Below, one piece after another: positions 1 through 8,723 of a stretch of DNA of 64,000 bases. The notes under the pieces are model-generated. The model had not been told where the DNA came from and did not search any database. It saw only the letters and a program-made list of their open reading frames with translations. Positions within the stretch are counted from its first letter, which is position 1, and every line of letters starts with the position of its first letter. Made by a program: the position numbers and the translations under genes. Source of the stretch: Pseudaestuariivita rosea (GTDB lineage Bacteria; Pseudomonadota; Alphaproteobacteria; Rhodobacterales; Rhodobacteraceae); NCBI RefSeq assembly GCF_017592335.1, contig NZ_JACNMP010000011.1:50997-114996 (forward strand). Reading direction: 5' to 3'.

Positions 1-309
1 AGTGGTTTGCACGATCTGCGGCTGTTGCTGAAGACCAAGATGAACGAAGCGCTGCAGCTTGATTTGGCCGAGGCCACCACTGAAAGCGCGGCGCTGAATC
101 TGCCTAACGGTAACCCGCATCTGACCTGTTGGGTTGGCAGTGACGAACGGCCTGAGTTCATCCGTCAGGCCCGGATCATGGCGCAGATGTGGGATGGTCT
201 GGATGCCGTCACAAAGTGTGTTGTCGAAGATCAGCATGATCACTTTTCGATCATCGAAGGACTGACCGACCCTGACAGCCCCATCACGACAGCATTTGTT
301 GGCGGGTGA
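1..309 (+). CDS. alpha/beta hydrolase, kynurenine formamidase-like (C-terminal part)
   Basis: Only the last 102 codons are present; the frame is open from the first base, so the gene begins outside the window. The visible part resembles the C-terminal portion of an alpha/beta-hydrolase esterase: it opens with SGLHDLR and carries DQHDHFSII near the end, the expected segment for the catalytic histidine. Its TGA overlaps the GTG start of the kynureninase gene (GTGA), which implies translational coupling. That neighbour makes hydrolysis of N-formylkynurenine the likely role. This is inferred from context, because the nucleophile serine lies outside the window and a general esterase is possible. 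Confidence 0.7.
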   Translation, partial: SGLHDLRLLLKTKMNEALQLDLAEATTESAALNLPNGNPHLTCWVGSDERPEFIRQARIMAQMWDGLDAVTKCVVEDQHDHFSIIEGLTDPDSPITTAFVGG

Positions 310-1508
310 CGCGGATGCCCCTCAGTTTGCCCATCAAAGACAAGTTCATCCTGCCCGATGGCATGATCTATCTGGACGGAAACTCTCTTGGGCCATTACC
401 CAAGGGTGTGCAGCAGCGCCTGTCTGACGTCGTGACAGATCAATGGGGGCAGCACCTGATCAAGGGGTGGAACGTTGATGACTGGATGGGGCTGCCCATG
501 TCGGTTGGCAATAAGGTCGCCCGCCTGATCGGCGCGCCCGAAGGGTCGGTGACGATGGGCGATACCCTGTCTATCAAGGTGTTTCAGGCGCTGGCCTCGG
601 CCCTGAAAATGCGACCTGATCGCAAGGTTATCCTGTCGGACAGCGGGAATTTCCCGTCAGATCTGTATATGGCACAGGGTCTGATCAGCCATATGGATCA
701 GGGCCATGAACTGCGTATCGTTGAACCAGAAGACGTCGCATCCGCCATCACCTATGACACAGCCGCCGTTATGCTGACCCAGGTCGATTACCGCACGGGC
801 CGCATGCATGATCTGCACCATATAACGCAGCAGGCCCGTGATGCTGGCGCCGTCATGATCTGGGATCTGGCCCATAGTGCGGGTGCCGTGCCGGTCGATC
901 TGCAAAGCTCTGGCTGCGAATTTGCGGTTGGCTGCACGTATAAATATCTCAACGGCGGTCCCGGCGCGCCTGCGTTTATCTATGTGCGCCCGGATGTTGT
1001 CTCAGATCTGTCGCCGGTCCTGAGTGGTTGGCTGGGTCATGACGCCCCCTTCGCGTTTGAACCCACCTATCGCCCGGCGCCTGACATCGAACGCATGCGC
1101 GTGGGCACGCCGTCCGTGCTGCAACTGGCCGCCCTTGATGCAGCTCTGTCAGTGTGGGAGGACGTCGACATGAACGACCTGCGCGCCGCCAGTCTGCGGC
1201 TGTCGGACTTGTTCATTGAACAGGTGCAACAGCGCTGCCCGCAACTGACGTTGGCCAGCCCGCGAAATGGGGGCCAGCGCGGCAGCCAGGTGTCGTTCCA
1301 TTTCGACCATGGCTATGCGGTCATTCAGGCCCTAATCGCCCGGAACGTCATCGGCGATTTCCGCGCGCCGGATATCATGCGGTTTGGTATCACGCCCCTT
1401 TATCTGGACGAGGATGATATTTGTGACGCTGTGGGTCACCTGGCCGACGTTCTGGATAATCGCGAATGGGATAAACCCGAGTTCAGAAAGCCCAAAGGCG
1501 TCACTTAA
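306..1508 (+). CDS. kynU: kynureninase
   Basis: PLP-dependent hydrolase that cleaves kynurenine to anthranilate and alanine in tryptophan degradation. At 400 aa the length fits bacterial kynureninases. Visible marks are the N-terminal IYLDGNSLGPLPKG, the cofactor-aspartate region WDLAHSAGAVPVDL (about residue 187), and CTYKYLNGGPGAPAF with the Schiff-base lysine near residue 213. The GTG start at 306 overlaps the previous stop by 4 bp; an ATG at 315 is the alternative start. The upstream hydrolase probably supplies its substrate, so the two form a catabolic operon. No 3-hydroxyanthranilate branch genes are visible downstream. Confidence 0.93.
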   Translation: MTRMPLSLPIKDKFILPDGMIYLDGNSLGPLPKGVQQRLSDVVTDQWGQHLIKGWNVDDWMGLPMSVGNKVARLIGAPEGSVTMGDTLSIKVFQALASALKMRPDRKVILSDSGNFPSDLYMAQGLISHMDQGHELRIVEPEDVASAITYDTAAVMLTQVDYRTGRMHDLHHITQQARDAGAVMIWDLAHSAGAVPVDLQSSGCEFAVGCTYKYLNGGPGAPAFIYVRPDVVSDLSPVLSGWLGHDAPFAFEPTYRPAPDIERMRVGTPSVLQLAALDAALSVWEDVDMNDLRAASLRLSDLFIEQVQQRCPQLTLASPRNGGQRGSQVSFHFDHGYAVIQALIARNVIGDFRAPDIMRFGITPLYLDEDDICDAVGHLADVLDNREWDKPEFRKPKGVT

Positions 1509-1752
1509 ATTCGAACTTTGTGCGCCAGGACACGGAACGCACAATCTGCACGGGATATACCCTTGGGCAGGCAGGTTTTCGATCTGCCGTCGGAACACGA
1601 CAGTTCAAGATGCCAGTCTGGTGCACAGATACTCACTCAGACGCTCTGGGATATTGAACTGGCAAGTCGATTTGTAATGACCAGAGTATTAACCCCCTAT
1701 GTCTGCGCGGTGGATTTTGCGTTTCACACCATCGCGCAGGCAGCTTGGGACG

Positions 1753-2211
1753 TTAGCCCAGCTTTTCCTTCACCATCGGCCCGACGCGACCAAAATCCAT
1801 CTGGCCGGTATATTTGCCTTTCAGCACGCCAATCACACGACCCATATCGCGAATGCTTTCGGCGCCGACCTCGGATATCGCGGCATCGACGGCCTGGGCT
1901 GCTTCGGCATCGCTAAGCTGTTTCGGCAGGAATTCTTCGATGATCCGAATTTCGGATTGTTCCTTTTCGGCCAGTTCCAGACGACCGCCTTCTTCATAGG
2001 CGCGCGTGCTTTCCTGCCGTTGTTTGACCATTTTGCCTAGGATCCCAAGGATTTCAGCCTCGGACACGCCATCACCCGATCCGTTGCCACGTGCCGCAAT
2101 ATCGCGATCCTTGATCGCGGCATTGATCAGCCGCAATGTCGACAGTCGTTCGCTGTCCTTGCTTTTCATAGCGTCTTTCAGGGCTGTATTCACCCGGCTT
2201 CGCATATCCAT
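1753..2211 (-). CDS. GatB/YqeY domain-containing protein
   Basis: Small YqeY-family protein, 152 aa from the ATG at 2211; a second ATG at 2205 gives the typical 150 aa. The family resembles the tRNA-binding tail of GatB, and YqeY itself has no firmly assigned role. Family marks are the start MRSRVNTALKDAMKSKD, the helix LRLINAAIKDRDI, and the C-terminal DMGRVIGVLKGKYTGQMD. The open frame extends to 2241, but those extra residues are not family-like. It is divergent from carA, with about 170 bp between the two starts, an arrangement often seen in alphaproteobacteria. Confidence 0.88.
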   Translation of the reverse strand: MDMRSRVNTALKDAMKSKDSERLSTLRLINAAIKDRDIAARGNGSGDGVSEAEILGILGKMVKQRQESTRAYEEGGRLELAEKEQSEIRIIEEFLPKQLSDAEAAQAVDAAISEVGAESIRDMGRVIGVLKGKYTGQMDFGRVGPMVKEKLG

Positions 2212-2323
2212 GTTTGGCCCTATCCCCGCGGGTTTGAACAAAGGCCTACTGTAATTTCAGTCGGCCCCAATGACAAGCCATCTGCCGCAAAGACATCTTG
2301 TTTTTATGACCTTTCTTTCGGCC

Positions 2324-2352
2324 TTGACGCAATCGGTGCACCCCCTTAGGGT
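2324..2352 (+). promoter_or_regulatory. putative sigma-70 promoter of carA
   Basis: A -35 TTGACG at 2324-2329 is followed after exactly 17 bp by TAGGGT at 2347-2352. It lies 32 bp before the carA ATG chosen here and on the same strand. The -10 is weak, so this is a pattern match only. Confidence 0.4.
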
Positions 2353-2383
2353 CACGCAGATTTATGCCGTGGGGAGAATGAAT

Positions 2384-3538
2384 ATGATCGCATCTGCCGC
2401 TGAAAAACCCACGGCCTGTCTGGCGCTTGCGGATGGAACCCTGTTCTACGGTCGCGGATTTGGCGCCGTCGGCGAAACCCAGGCCGAGCTTTGTTTCAAC
2501 ACCGCCATGACCGGGTATCAGGAAATCATGACCGATCCATCCTATGCGGGGCAGGTGGTGACATTCACCTTTCCCCATATCGGAAATGTCGGTGTGAATC
2601 CCGAAGATGATGAAACCGCTGATCCCGTTGCCGCTGGTATGGTCGTCAAATGGGACCCGTCCGAGCCATCGAATTGGCGCGCGGCGGAACGGCTGACCGA
2701 CTGGCTGACCAAGCGGGGCCGGATCGGCATTGGCGGCATCGACACGCGCCGTCTGACACGCGCCATCCGCCAGCAGGGCGCACCCCACGTGGCGCTGATG
2801 CATGCGCCCGATGGCGTTTTTGATATCGAGGCTCTGGTAGAAAAAGCGCGTGCGTTCAAAGGACTAGAGGGTGTGGACTTGGCCCGTGAAGTCACCTGCG
2901 CGCAATCCTATCGGTGGGACGAACTACGCTGGCAGTGGCCCGAAGGCTATACCAAGCGCACTGGCCCAGGTCACAAGGTCGTGGCGATCGACTACGGTGC
3001 CAAGCGCAATATTCTGCGCTGCCTGTCCAGCGCTGGTTGCGATGTAACTGTTTTGCCTGCCACCGCGACCTATGATGATGTGATAGCCTATCAGCCGGAC
3101 GGTCTGTTTCTGTCAAATGGTCCCGGCGATCCTGCGGCGACCGGCGAATATGCGGTGCCGATGATCCGCGATGTGATCGATAAAACGGATATCCCCGTCT
3201 TTGGCATCTGCCTGGGTCATCAGATGCTGGCCCTGGCGCTTGGTGCAAAGACCATCAAAATGAACCACGGCCATCACGGCGCAAATCACCCCGTGAAGGA
3301 TCTTGAAACTGGCAAGGTCGAAATCACGTCCATGAATCACGGATTTACCGTCGACAGTCAGACCCTGCCCGACGGTGTTATTGAGACGCACGTGTCGTTG
3401 TTTGACGGGTCAAACTGCGGTATTCGAATGAAAGACCGCCCGGTCTTTTCGGTGCAATACCACCCCGAGGCCAGCCCGGGGCCACAGGACAGTTACTATC
3501 TGTTTGAACGATTTTCTACTGCTATTTCAGATAAATAG
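2384..3538 (+). CDS. carA: carbamoyl-phosphate synthase small subunit
   Basis: Glutamine amidotransferase subunit of carbamoyl-phosphate synthase; it hydrolyses glutamine and passes ammonia to CarB for arginine and pyrimidine synthesis. At 384 aa the length is standard. The N-terminal CPSase domain begins ACLALADGTLFYGRGFG. The class I amidotransferase domain has FGICLGHQ with the nucleophile Cys near residue 276, and QYHPEASPGP with His and Glu near 360 and 362. The start at 2384 is chosen because GGGGAG at 2371-2376 sits 7 bp upstream; an ATG at 2378 is too close to that site. The open frame further upstream is not conserved-looking. carB is not in the window. Confidence 0.95.
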   Translation: MIASAAEKPTACLALADGTLFYGRGFGAVGETQAELCFNTAMTGYQEIMTDPSYAGQVVTFTFPHIGNVGVNPEDDETADPVAAGMVVKWDPSEPSNWRAAERLTDWLTKRGRIGIGGIDTRRLTRAIRQQGAPHVALMHAPDGVFDIEALVEKARAFKGLEGVDLAREVTCAQSYRWDELRWQWPEGYTKRTGPGHKVVAIDYGAKRNILRCLSSAGCDVTVLPATATYDDVIAYQPDGLFLSNGPGDPAATGEYAVPMIRDVIDKTDIPVFGICLGHQMLALALGAKTIKMNHGHHGANHPVKDLETGKVEITSMNHGFTVDSQTLPDGVIETHVSLFDGSNCGIRMKDRPVFSVQYHPEASPGPQDSYYLFERFSTAISDK

Positions 3539-3544
3539 CCGAAA

Positions 3545-3679
3545 TCACGCACCGATCAGCGCCAGAAAGATCAGCGCAATCAGAATAGCGACAACAGAAT
3601 AAGTGGAAAATTTGACAAACCCCGCAAAGGTCTTTTCCTGTTCGGTCGTGTCCATTTTCCCGGGCTCATAGTCAGACAT
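3545..3679 (-). CDS. aa3-type cytochrome c oxidase subunit IV
   Basis: Single-span membrane protein of 44 aa. It starts MSDYEPGKMDTTEQEKTFAGF, the pattern of the small bacterial aa3-oxidase subunit IV family (PF07835), and ends in one transmembrane helix of about 20 residues (VVAILIALIFLALIGA). The ATG at 3679 is preceded by GGAAAT; the longer open frame to 3745 is not family-like. The protein is an accessory subunit of the proton-pumping terminal oxidase in the inner membrane. The other oxidase genes are not nearby. It is convergent with carA, 6 bp apart. Confidence 0.82.
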   Translation of the reverse strand: MSDYEPGKMDTTEQEKTFAGFVKFSTYSVVAILIALIFLALIGA

Positions 3680-3765
3680 CAGATATTTCCTGTATTGCGT
3701 TTTCGGTGACGTAATTGATTCCGTCAAAGATGTCACGTGGGACATGACGGCGCATTTTCAAAACA

Positions 3766-4224
3766 TCACGCGTCCCCATTCAATTCCTGCGCCAGCCGGA
3801 AACCGATGCGGACGGGTTCAGGCTGGTCGGTTTCCTTGGGCAGCGCGCGCAGCATGACGTTCAACTGGCTGACATGTTGCACCAATTGTGTCTTCGCTCC
3901 GGTCTCATCGCTGCCGAAAAATGTCACAATATCGGGGTCGAAATAGCCCATGCCTTCGATTTTCAGGATACCGGTGTTGCTGCCGGCAAAGCCCATCGCG
4001 ATTTCGTGCTGATTGTCTAGCTGTTCCTCGAAGTTCTTGATATACAAGATAATGCGTTCATAGGCCCATTGTGCCGGGCTTTTCGTTTTCACCGGCTTTT
4101 TCATCTGCACCGGCAGCGCGACATCGGTGCAGCCTTCGTGATTTGGGTCGGCGTGCACTTCGCGGGCACGTGGCAGGGCATCGCTTTCATAGGCTTCGGC
4201 CGAAGTCTTGATCTGACTGTCCAT
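3766..4224 (-). CDS. conserved alphaproteobacterial protein (DUF6173-like)
   Basis: Soluble 152-aa protein without signal peptide or membrane segment. The conserved-looking core is SPAQWAYERIILYIKNFEEQL, followed by IEGMGYFDPDIVTFFG and LVQHVSQLNVMLRALPK, and the end is GFRLAQELNGDA. I associate this with the DUF6173 family of Rhodobacterales from memory; no function is known to me. It lies 11 bp downstream of the Lrp/AsnC regulator on the same strand, so the two are probably co-transcribed. Confidence 0.7.
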   Translation of the reverse strand: MDSQIKTSAEAYESDALPRAREVHADPNHEGCTDVALPVQMKKPVKTKSPAQWAYERIILYIKNFEEQLDNQHEIAMGFAGSNTGILKIEGMGYFDPDIVTFFGSDETGAKTQLVQHVSQLNVMLRALPKETDQPEPVRIGFRLAQELNGDA

Positions 4225-4235
4225 CTGTTATCCCT

Positions 4236-4703
4236 TCATGTTCCAATCGGTATGGCGGTTGTATCCTTCATGTGTTCCATCACGAAACTGGCCGAAATCT
4301 CAGACACGGGAACCCGCGCGATCAGCTTCTTGTAAAACCGGTCATAGGCGGCGACATCGGCCACCCGTACGGTCAGCACATAATCCAGATCACCGGTCAG
4401 TCGATAGGCGCCGACGACCTCGGGCAGATGTCTGACAGTCTGATCAAACTTTGTCATCCAGTCCGCGTCATGCTGGTTGGTTTTGATCAGGACAAAAACC
4501 ATCTGCCCCCGATCCAAAGCATCGGCATCCAAAAGTGCTACACGTTTGCGGATGACCCCTGTGTTCTCAAGCTGTTTGATCCGGCGCCAACAGGCGTTGC
4601 GCGACAGGTGCACATGTTCGGCGATTTCGTCGATACTGACTGAACAATCGTCTTGCAGAATCTTCAATATCTGTTGATCATATTTGTCCAAATCAGCCAT
4701 CAT
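4236..4703 (-). CDS. Lrp/AsnC family transcriptional regulator
   Basis: Feast/famine regulator of about 155 aa. The N-terminal winged helix-turn-helix reads LDKYDQQILKILQDDCSVSIDEIAEHVHLSRNACWRRIKQLE in short segments. The C-terminal RAM (ligand-binding) domain includes AYRLTGDLDYVLTVRV. The start is taken at ATG 4703 (another ATG follows at 4700); the open frame reaches a TTG at 4730 that looks less likely. The gene is divergent from the DUF6356 gene. An ATTCGAAT palindrome at 4713-4720, just upstream of the start, could be an autoregulatory site. The amino-acid effector cannot be told from sequence. Confidence 0.88.
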   Translation of the reverse strand: MMADLDKYDQQILKILQDDCSVSIDEIAEHVHLSRNACWRRIKQLENTGVIRKRVALLDADALDRGQMVFVLIKTNQHDADWMTKFDQTVRHLPEVVGAYRLTGDLDYVLTVRVADVAAYDRFYKKLIARVPVSEISASFVMEHMKDTTAIPIGT

Positions 4704-4797
4704 GTGGAAAATATTCGAATTTCGCGCCAATTTGCAAGGTTATTTGAGATAACATTTCCAGTCTTTGTTTTATCTTCAGATGTAAGGAGGCGCCGCC

Positions 4798-5037
4798 ATG
4801 TCAGACCAATCCAATCCCGCTGTTTTGAACCTGTTCCTCAAGCATCCCCGCAGCGTGGGTGAAACATATTTCCAGCATATGTGGTTCGCGGCCAGTTTTG
4901 CCTTTTGGCTGATCGTCGCGGGGCTGGCAGCGTTGGTACACGCCGTCATCCCCGCCCTATGCGAAACCACCGCCAGCCAAATCATCCGCCGCCTTCACGC
5001 GCGCATCGAAAACCGTGGGGCAACGGGGCAGGATTGA
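4798..5037 (+). CDS. DUF6356 family small membrane protein
   Basis: Protein of 79 aa with one or two membrane segments (FWLIVAGLAALVHAVIPALC). Its pattern is FLKHPRSVGETYFQHM near the start and ETTASQIIRRLHARIENR near the end, which I recognise as the DUF6356 family; the function is unknown. A perfect AAGGAGG at 4784-4790 lies 7 bp before the ATG. It is divergent from the Lrp/AsnC gene. Confidence 0.8.
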   Translation: MSDQSNPAVLNLFLKHPRSVGETYFQHMWFAASFAFWLIVAGLAALVHAVIPALCETTASQIIRRLHARIENRGATGQD

Positions 5038-5129
5038 TTTGGAATGACGGATGGATTTTGGCTTTCATGTCATAATCTAATCTGACGACTTATTTTGCTA
5101 CCGAAGAAAACGTCGGTAAAAGGCCTCAT

Positions 5130-5513
5130 CTACTTTTGCAAAGGCCCTTCAAGTGGATAACCGTGAATAAGCCGGTACGAGCGGTCATAGTCGATTTCAT
5201 CCTCAAGCTGACACGGAACATCATCCGGTAGAACTTCAATGAACATCGCGATTATCTCTTTAAACGCTTCCAAACGATTGGCGTGACGTTCAACATACAC
5301 CTCGGCAAAATCAAAATCATTCCTCGCATCTGTGATGACTGTCATTCTGCCTATGCTAGTCCTGTCAAACCATAGATATTGATCTTCATTATCGGTGTGC
5401 GTTTCTAAGCCAAGCAAAGTCCCAAGTTGGTACGCAGTCATGTTCATGCAAGCCATTCGCCTCCCACTACCATCGCGCCATCCCGGAAAAGGGCCCTGCG
5501 CCACAATCTTCAT
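5130..5513 (-). CDS. hypothetical protein
   Basis: Soluble 127-aa protein that I do not recognise. It has no signal peptide or membrane span and is acidic towards the C terminus (PDDVPCQLEDEIDYDRSYR). The third codon positions are richer in A and T than in neighbouring core genes, which suggests a recent arrival. The AT-rich flank and the dispersed repeat just upstream at 5631 fit an accessory spot. It could be an immunity-like protein by size and charge, but nothing specific supports that. Confidence 0.55.
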   Translation of the reverse strand: MKIVAQGPFPGWRDGSGRRMACMNMTAYQLGTLLGLETHTDNEDQYLWFDRTSIGRMTVITDARNDFDFAEVYVERHANRLEAFKEIIAMFIEVLPDDVPCQLEDEIDYDRSYRLIHGYPLEGPLQK

Positions 5514-5630
5514 GTATTTTACTCCTTCAGGACTTTGGTATCTTTATTTGTATGTTGCTTATGTATTTCAACTGAAGAAGGGTCGCTTAGATTTCAGCTC
5601 TTCCGCACATAAATGTCTTTGATTATAGCC

Positions 5631-5717
5631 GAGGGCAGCGACCGGCCCGAGGGTGGGCGAGAAGCGCCCGCCCTGGGGGGCGGGTCGGGCGCTGCCCGGT
5701 GGTGCCCACCGGGCGGG
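5631..5717. repeat. dispersed GC-rich repeat, copy 1
   Basis: A segment of about 87 bp beginning GAGGGCAGCGACCGGCC and ending in a GCCCGGTGGTGCCCACCGGGC hairpin. A second copy lies in the opposite orientation at 23732-23812, and a 27-bp fragment lies inside crtD at 29868-29894. The rest of the gene-free stretch 5514-5848 is AT-rich and shows nothing else recognisable. Confidence 0.75.
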
Positions 5718-5848
5718 ATAAGTGGATATAGTGCCCGAAATTCTAGAATTACGCTTTAGGCAAGTACTACACTAACTGCAGTGCTGCTAACTCAGAGAAA
5801 TACGTTTATCAAATTCGAACTGCGTGATTTCTCACAATTGAAAACCGG

Positions 5849-6889
5849 TTAGCACCTTCGCACCCAAAGCCACGCCCCATCGTCTGACCTTTTGCGCGAT
5901 ACCCTATCAAGTCGCAAAAGATGGTTAAGGTGCGCAACGGCCTCAACCAGTGCCAGGCCATATTCCGGCCCGCTGATCTGGCGTTTGAAAAGGGCGGGAA
6001 AGCATTCGGCGGCTGTTTTGGGGGTGCTCAGAAAATCTTCCAGCCGCCTAAGCGCGCCGTGGTGGTTATCGATCAGCTGACGCATCCGCGTGGGCAGCCC
6101 CGTAAAGGGCAGCTTATGACCCCCCAGCACCAGATGACTGTCTTTGGCCAGTGCGCCCAGTCTTTCACAGGATTCCAACCATTCGCTCAGCGGGTCGGCA
6201 TTTGGTTCGGTCGCATAAACACCGATGTTCGAACTGATCGACGGAATGATCTGATCGCCCGAGATAACCAGATCGTCATCCAGGCTCCAGAACGTTGCGT
6301 GGTCGGGGGCATGGCCGTGGCCGATGTGAACGGTCCAGCGCCGACCGCCCATATCGACGATATCCCCTTGAGACAGCCGTTCAAACCCAAGGGGCATGGG
6401 CGCGACGATATCGGCAAAGTTAAAGGGGCGTTCCCTGGCCCGTTGTTCGAAAATATCCCGGTCCATCCCCGCATCACGCCAGAATGTCAGCGTCTCGGCC
6501 GTCGGGCGGTCCTGTTCATCCAGCGTCAGCATGCGCGCGAACAGCCACGCCGTGCGTGTTGTCCAAAGTGGCGCGCTGTGTTCGGTCTGAAACCACCCGG
6601 CCAAGCCGATGTGGTCAGGGTGATGATGGGTTACGATCACACGGTGGACGGGCTTGGCCTTGAAAGGACCGGTCAGCAGGCCATTCCAGATATCTTTGGT
6701 GCGCTTGCTGTTGAAGCCGGTGTCGATCACCGTCCAGCTGTCACCGTCATCCAGAATATAGCAATTTACGTGATCCAGTGCCATGGGCAGGGGCAACCTG
6801 ACCCAGAAAATACCATTGGCGACTTCGATTGTGGTTCCCTCGGCCGGCGGTGTTTCCCACGGATACCGCAAGGGCGCCATATCTGTCAT
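5849..6889 (-). CDS. MBL-fold metallo-hydrolase
   Basis: Protein of 346 aa with a metallo-beta-lactamase fold. The N-terminal half has VIDTGF and the zinc motif THHHPDHIGLAGW, then GHGHAPDHATF and SGDQIIP (metal-bridging Asp), and a C-terminal GGHKLPFTG. A C-terminal helical extension of about 80 residues follows. Its ATG shares one base with the TGA of the upstream acyl-CoA dehydrogenase gene (TGATG), so the two are co-translated. Family members hydrolyse thioesters or other acyl bonds; a thioesterase-like role next to an acyl-CoA dehydrogenase is inferred. Confidence 0.85.
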   Translation of the reverse strand: MTDMAPLRYPWETPPAEGTTIEVANGIFWVRLPLPMALDHVNCYILDDGDSWTVIDTGFNSKRTKDIWNGLLTGPFKAKPVHRVIVTHHHPDHIGLAGWFQTEHSAPLWTTRTAWLFARMLTLDEQDRPTAETLTFWRDAGMDRDIFEQRARERPFNFADIVAPMPLGFERLSQGDIVDMGGRRWTVHIGHGHAPDHATFWSLDDDLVISGDQIIPSISSNIGVYATEPNADPLSEWLESCERLGALAKDSHLVLGGHKLPFTGLPTRMRQLIDNHHGALRRLEDFLSTPKTAAECFPALFKRQISGPEYGLALVEAVAHLNHLLRLDRVSRKRSDDGAWLWVRRC

Positions 6890-8601
6890 CAGGCAGCCAG
6901 ATCATCAGGCGACAGAGCGTAAAGCGCATCCGCCCCTTCGCGCGCATGGGCCAGACAAGCGGCGTGTTCAGGCAGCAGGCGCTTGATATAGAAAGCGGCC
7001 CACTTCGCACGCGATGCATCCCCGGCCATGGCGGCCTTCAGGTGGTAATGCGCGCCCAGGACACGTCCGAAAGCCCGCAGGTACGGCACGGCACCGGCAA
7101 AGCGGTCATTGTAATCCTTCTGCTCGACCATCCATTCGGTCGTCTCACGCAGGGTTTCGGCGGCCTGCCAGACGGCTTCGGCCAGTTCGGGGAACCGGCC
7201 ACGGGCTGCTTCGGCGTGATCTTCGATTTCCGAAATCAGGGTAAAGGCCGTTTCGCCGCCATCCATTAACTTGCGCGCCACCAGGTCCATGGCCTGAATG
7301 CCATTCGTTCCTTCGTAGATCGAGGTGATCATGACATCGCGATAATACTGGGCCGCACCCGTTTCTTCGATAAAGCCCATCCCGCCGTGTACCAGAACGC
7401 CCGTCTGGGTGATCTGAATGCCAGTGTCGGTGCTGAATGCCTTGGCAATCGGCGTCAGGAAAGCCGCGCGGGATTGCCAGGCCTGATCGCCCGTCGCACG
7501 ACCCATATCAATCGCAACCGCACAGGCCGCCGAAATCGCGCGTGCGGCAAAGACATCGGCCTTCATCGTGGTCAGCATCCGACGCACGTCCGCATGGTCA
7601 ATAATGGCCCCTGTTCCGTTCTGGATCATCGATCTGCCCTGCTGGCGATCCATCGAATAGGCCAGCGCATGCTGATAAGCACCATCGCCAACGCCAACAC
7701 CCTGGGCGGCCACACCAAGCCGGGCGTTGTTCATCATCGTGAACATCGCGGCCATCCCGTCATGTTCCTGGCCCACCAGCCAGCCGGTGGCGCCATCATA
7801 CTGCATGACCGCGGTTGGCGATCCATGAATGCCCATCTTATGTTCCAGACTGACAACCTTCAGGCTGTTTGACACACCCGCATTGCCATTGTCATCGGGC
7901 AGCTTCTTGGGCACCAGAAACAGGCTGATCCCCTTGGTCCCGGGCGCGCCGTCGGGCAGGCGGGCCAGCACCAGATGGCAGACATTATCAACAAAATCGG
8001 CGTCGCCCCAGGTGATGTAAATCTTTTGCCCGGTGATCGCATAGGTGCCATCACCGTTCGGTTCCGCCTTGCTGCGCAGGGCGCCCACATCCGACCCGGC
8101 CTGCGGTTCGGTCAGGTTCATCGTCCCGCTCCACTCGCCGCTGATCAGCTTGGGCAGATAGGTCGCCTTGATTTCATCGCTGGCGTGATGTTCCAATGCC
8201 TCGATCTGGCCCTGCGTCAGCAGTGGGTTCAGTTGCAGCGACAGGCAGGACCCCGACATCATTTCATTGATCGCGGTCGTGACGGCCATCGGCAGCCCCA
8301 TGCCACCATATTCCGGATCAGCCGCCGTCCCGATCCAGCCGCCCTCGGCCAAGGCCTTGTACCCCTCGGCAAAGCCGGGCGGGGTGCGCACCACACCGTT
8401 TTCCAGCCGCGCAGGGTTCAGATCACCCACACGGTTCAGGGGCGCCAGAACATCTTCGGCAACGCGGCCCGCTTCGGTCAGGATTGCGTCGGTCAGATCA
8501 GAGGTCGCTTCGGAAAACAGGTCTGTCGCACGAACCTTGTCGAAATCGACGATGTGGTCGAAGATAAACTGATACTCTTTTACCGGTGCGCGGTACGACA
8601 T
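6889..8601 (-). CDS. acyl-CoA dehydrogenase, DmdC-like large type
   Basis: FAD enzyme of 570 aa, longer than the usual 380 aa. The start MSYRAPVKEYQFIFDHIVDF is the extra N-terminal domain of this subfamily. The core has MNLTEPQAGSDVGALRSKA and the C-terminal core motif IYEGTNGIQAMDLVARKL, followed by an extra C-terminal domain. This architecture is shared with 3-methylmercaptopropionyl-CoA dehydrogenase (DmdC) of dimethylsulfoniopropionate demethylation, and with related fatty acyl-CoA dehydrogenases. The substrate cannot be fixed from sequence; no dmdA, dmdB or dmdD is in the window. It is the first gene of a two-gene unit with the MBL hydrolase. Confidence 0.85.
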   Translation of the reverse strand: MSYRAPVKEYQFIFDHIVDFDKVRATDLFSEATSDLTDAILTEAGRVAEDVLAPLNRVGDLNPARLENGVVRTPPGFAEGYKALAEGGWIGTAADPEYGGMGLPMAVTTAINEMMSGSCLSLQLNPLLTQGQIEALEHHASDEIKATYLPKLISGEWSGTMNLTEPQAGSDVGALRSKAEPNGDGTYAITGQKIYITWGDADFVDNVCHLVLARLPDGAPGTKGISLFLVPKKLPDDNGNAGVSNSLKVVSLEHKMGIHGSPTAVMQYDGATGWLVGQEHDGMAAMFTMMNNARLGVAAQGVGVGDGAYQHALAYSMDRQQGRSMIQNGTGAIIDHADVRRMLTTMKADVFAARAISAACAVAIDMGRATGDQAWQSRAAFLTPIAKAFSTDTGIQITQTGVLVHGGMGFIEETGAAQYYRDVMITSIYEGTNGIQAMDLVARKLMDGGETAFTLISEIEDHAEAARGRFPELAEAVWQAAETLRETTEWMVEQKDYNDRFAGAVPYLRAFGRVLGAHYHLKAAMAGDASRAKWAAFYIKRLLPEHAACLAHAREGADALYALSPDDLAA

Positions 8602-8723
8602 CTTTGTCCTCCAGGTTATGACATCTTGGCAATTATCGTAAACGCCTATAATAGAATGCCAATTCGCGTGTAAAGTTAGTCAGACGCGCAGTTCACGCAA
8701 CCAATACGCAGCGTCATAGGCTA

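Noticed and set aside
1509..1752. Possible gene or tRNA between kynU and the YqeY gene
   Set aside because: No cloverleaf and no protein-like frame; the frames here are mutually overlapping and lack motifs.
5921..6922. 333-aa plus-strand frame opposite the MBL hydrolase
   Set aside because: Antisense shadow: the opposite strand encodes a clear HHHPDH metallo-hydrolase.
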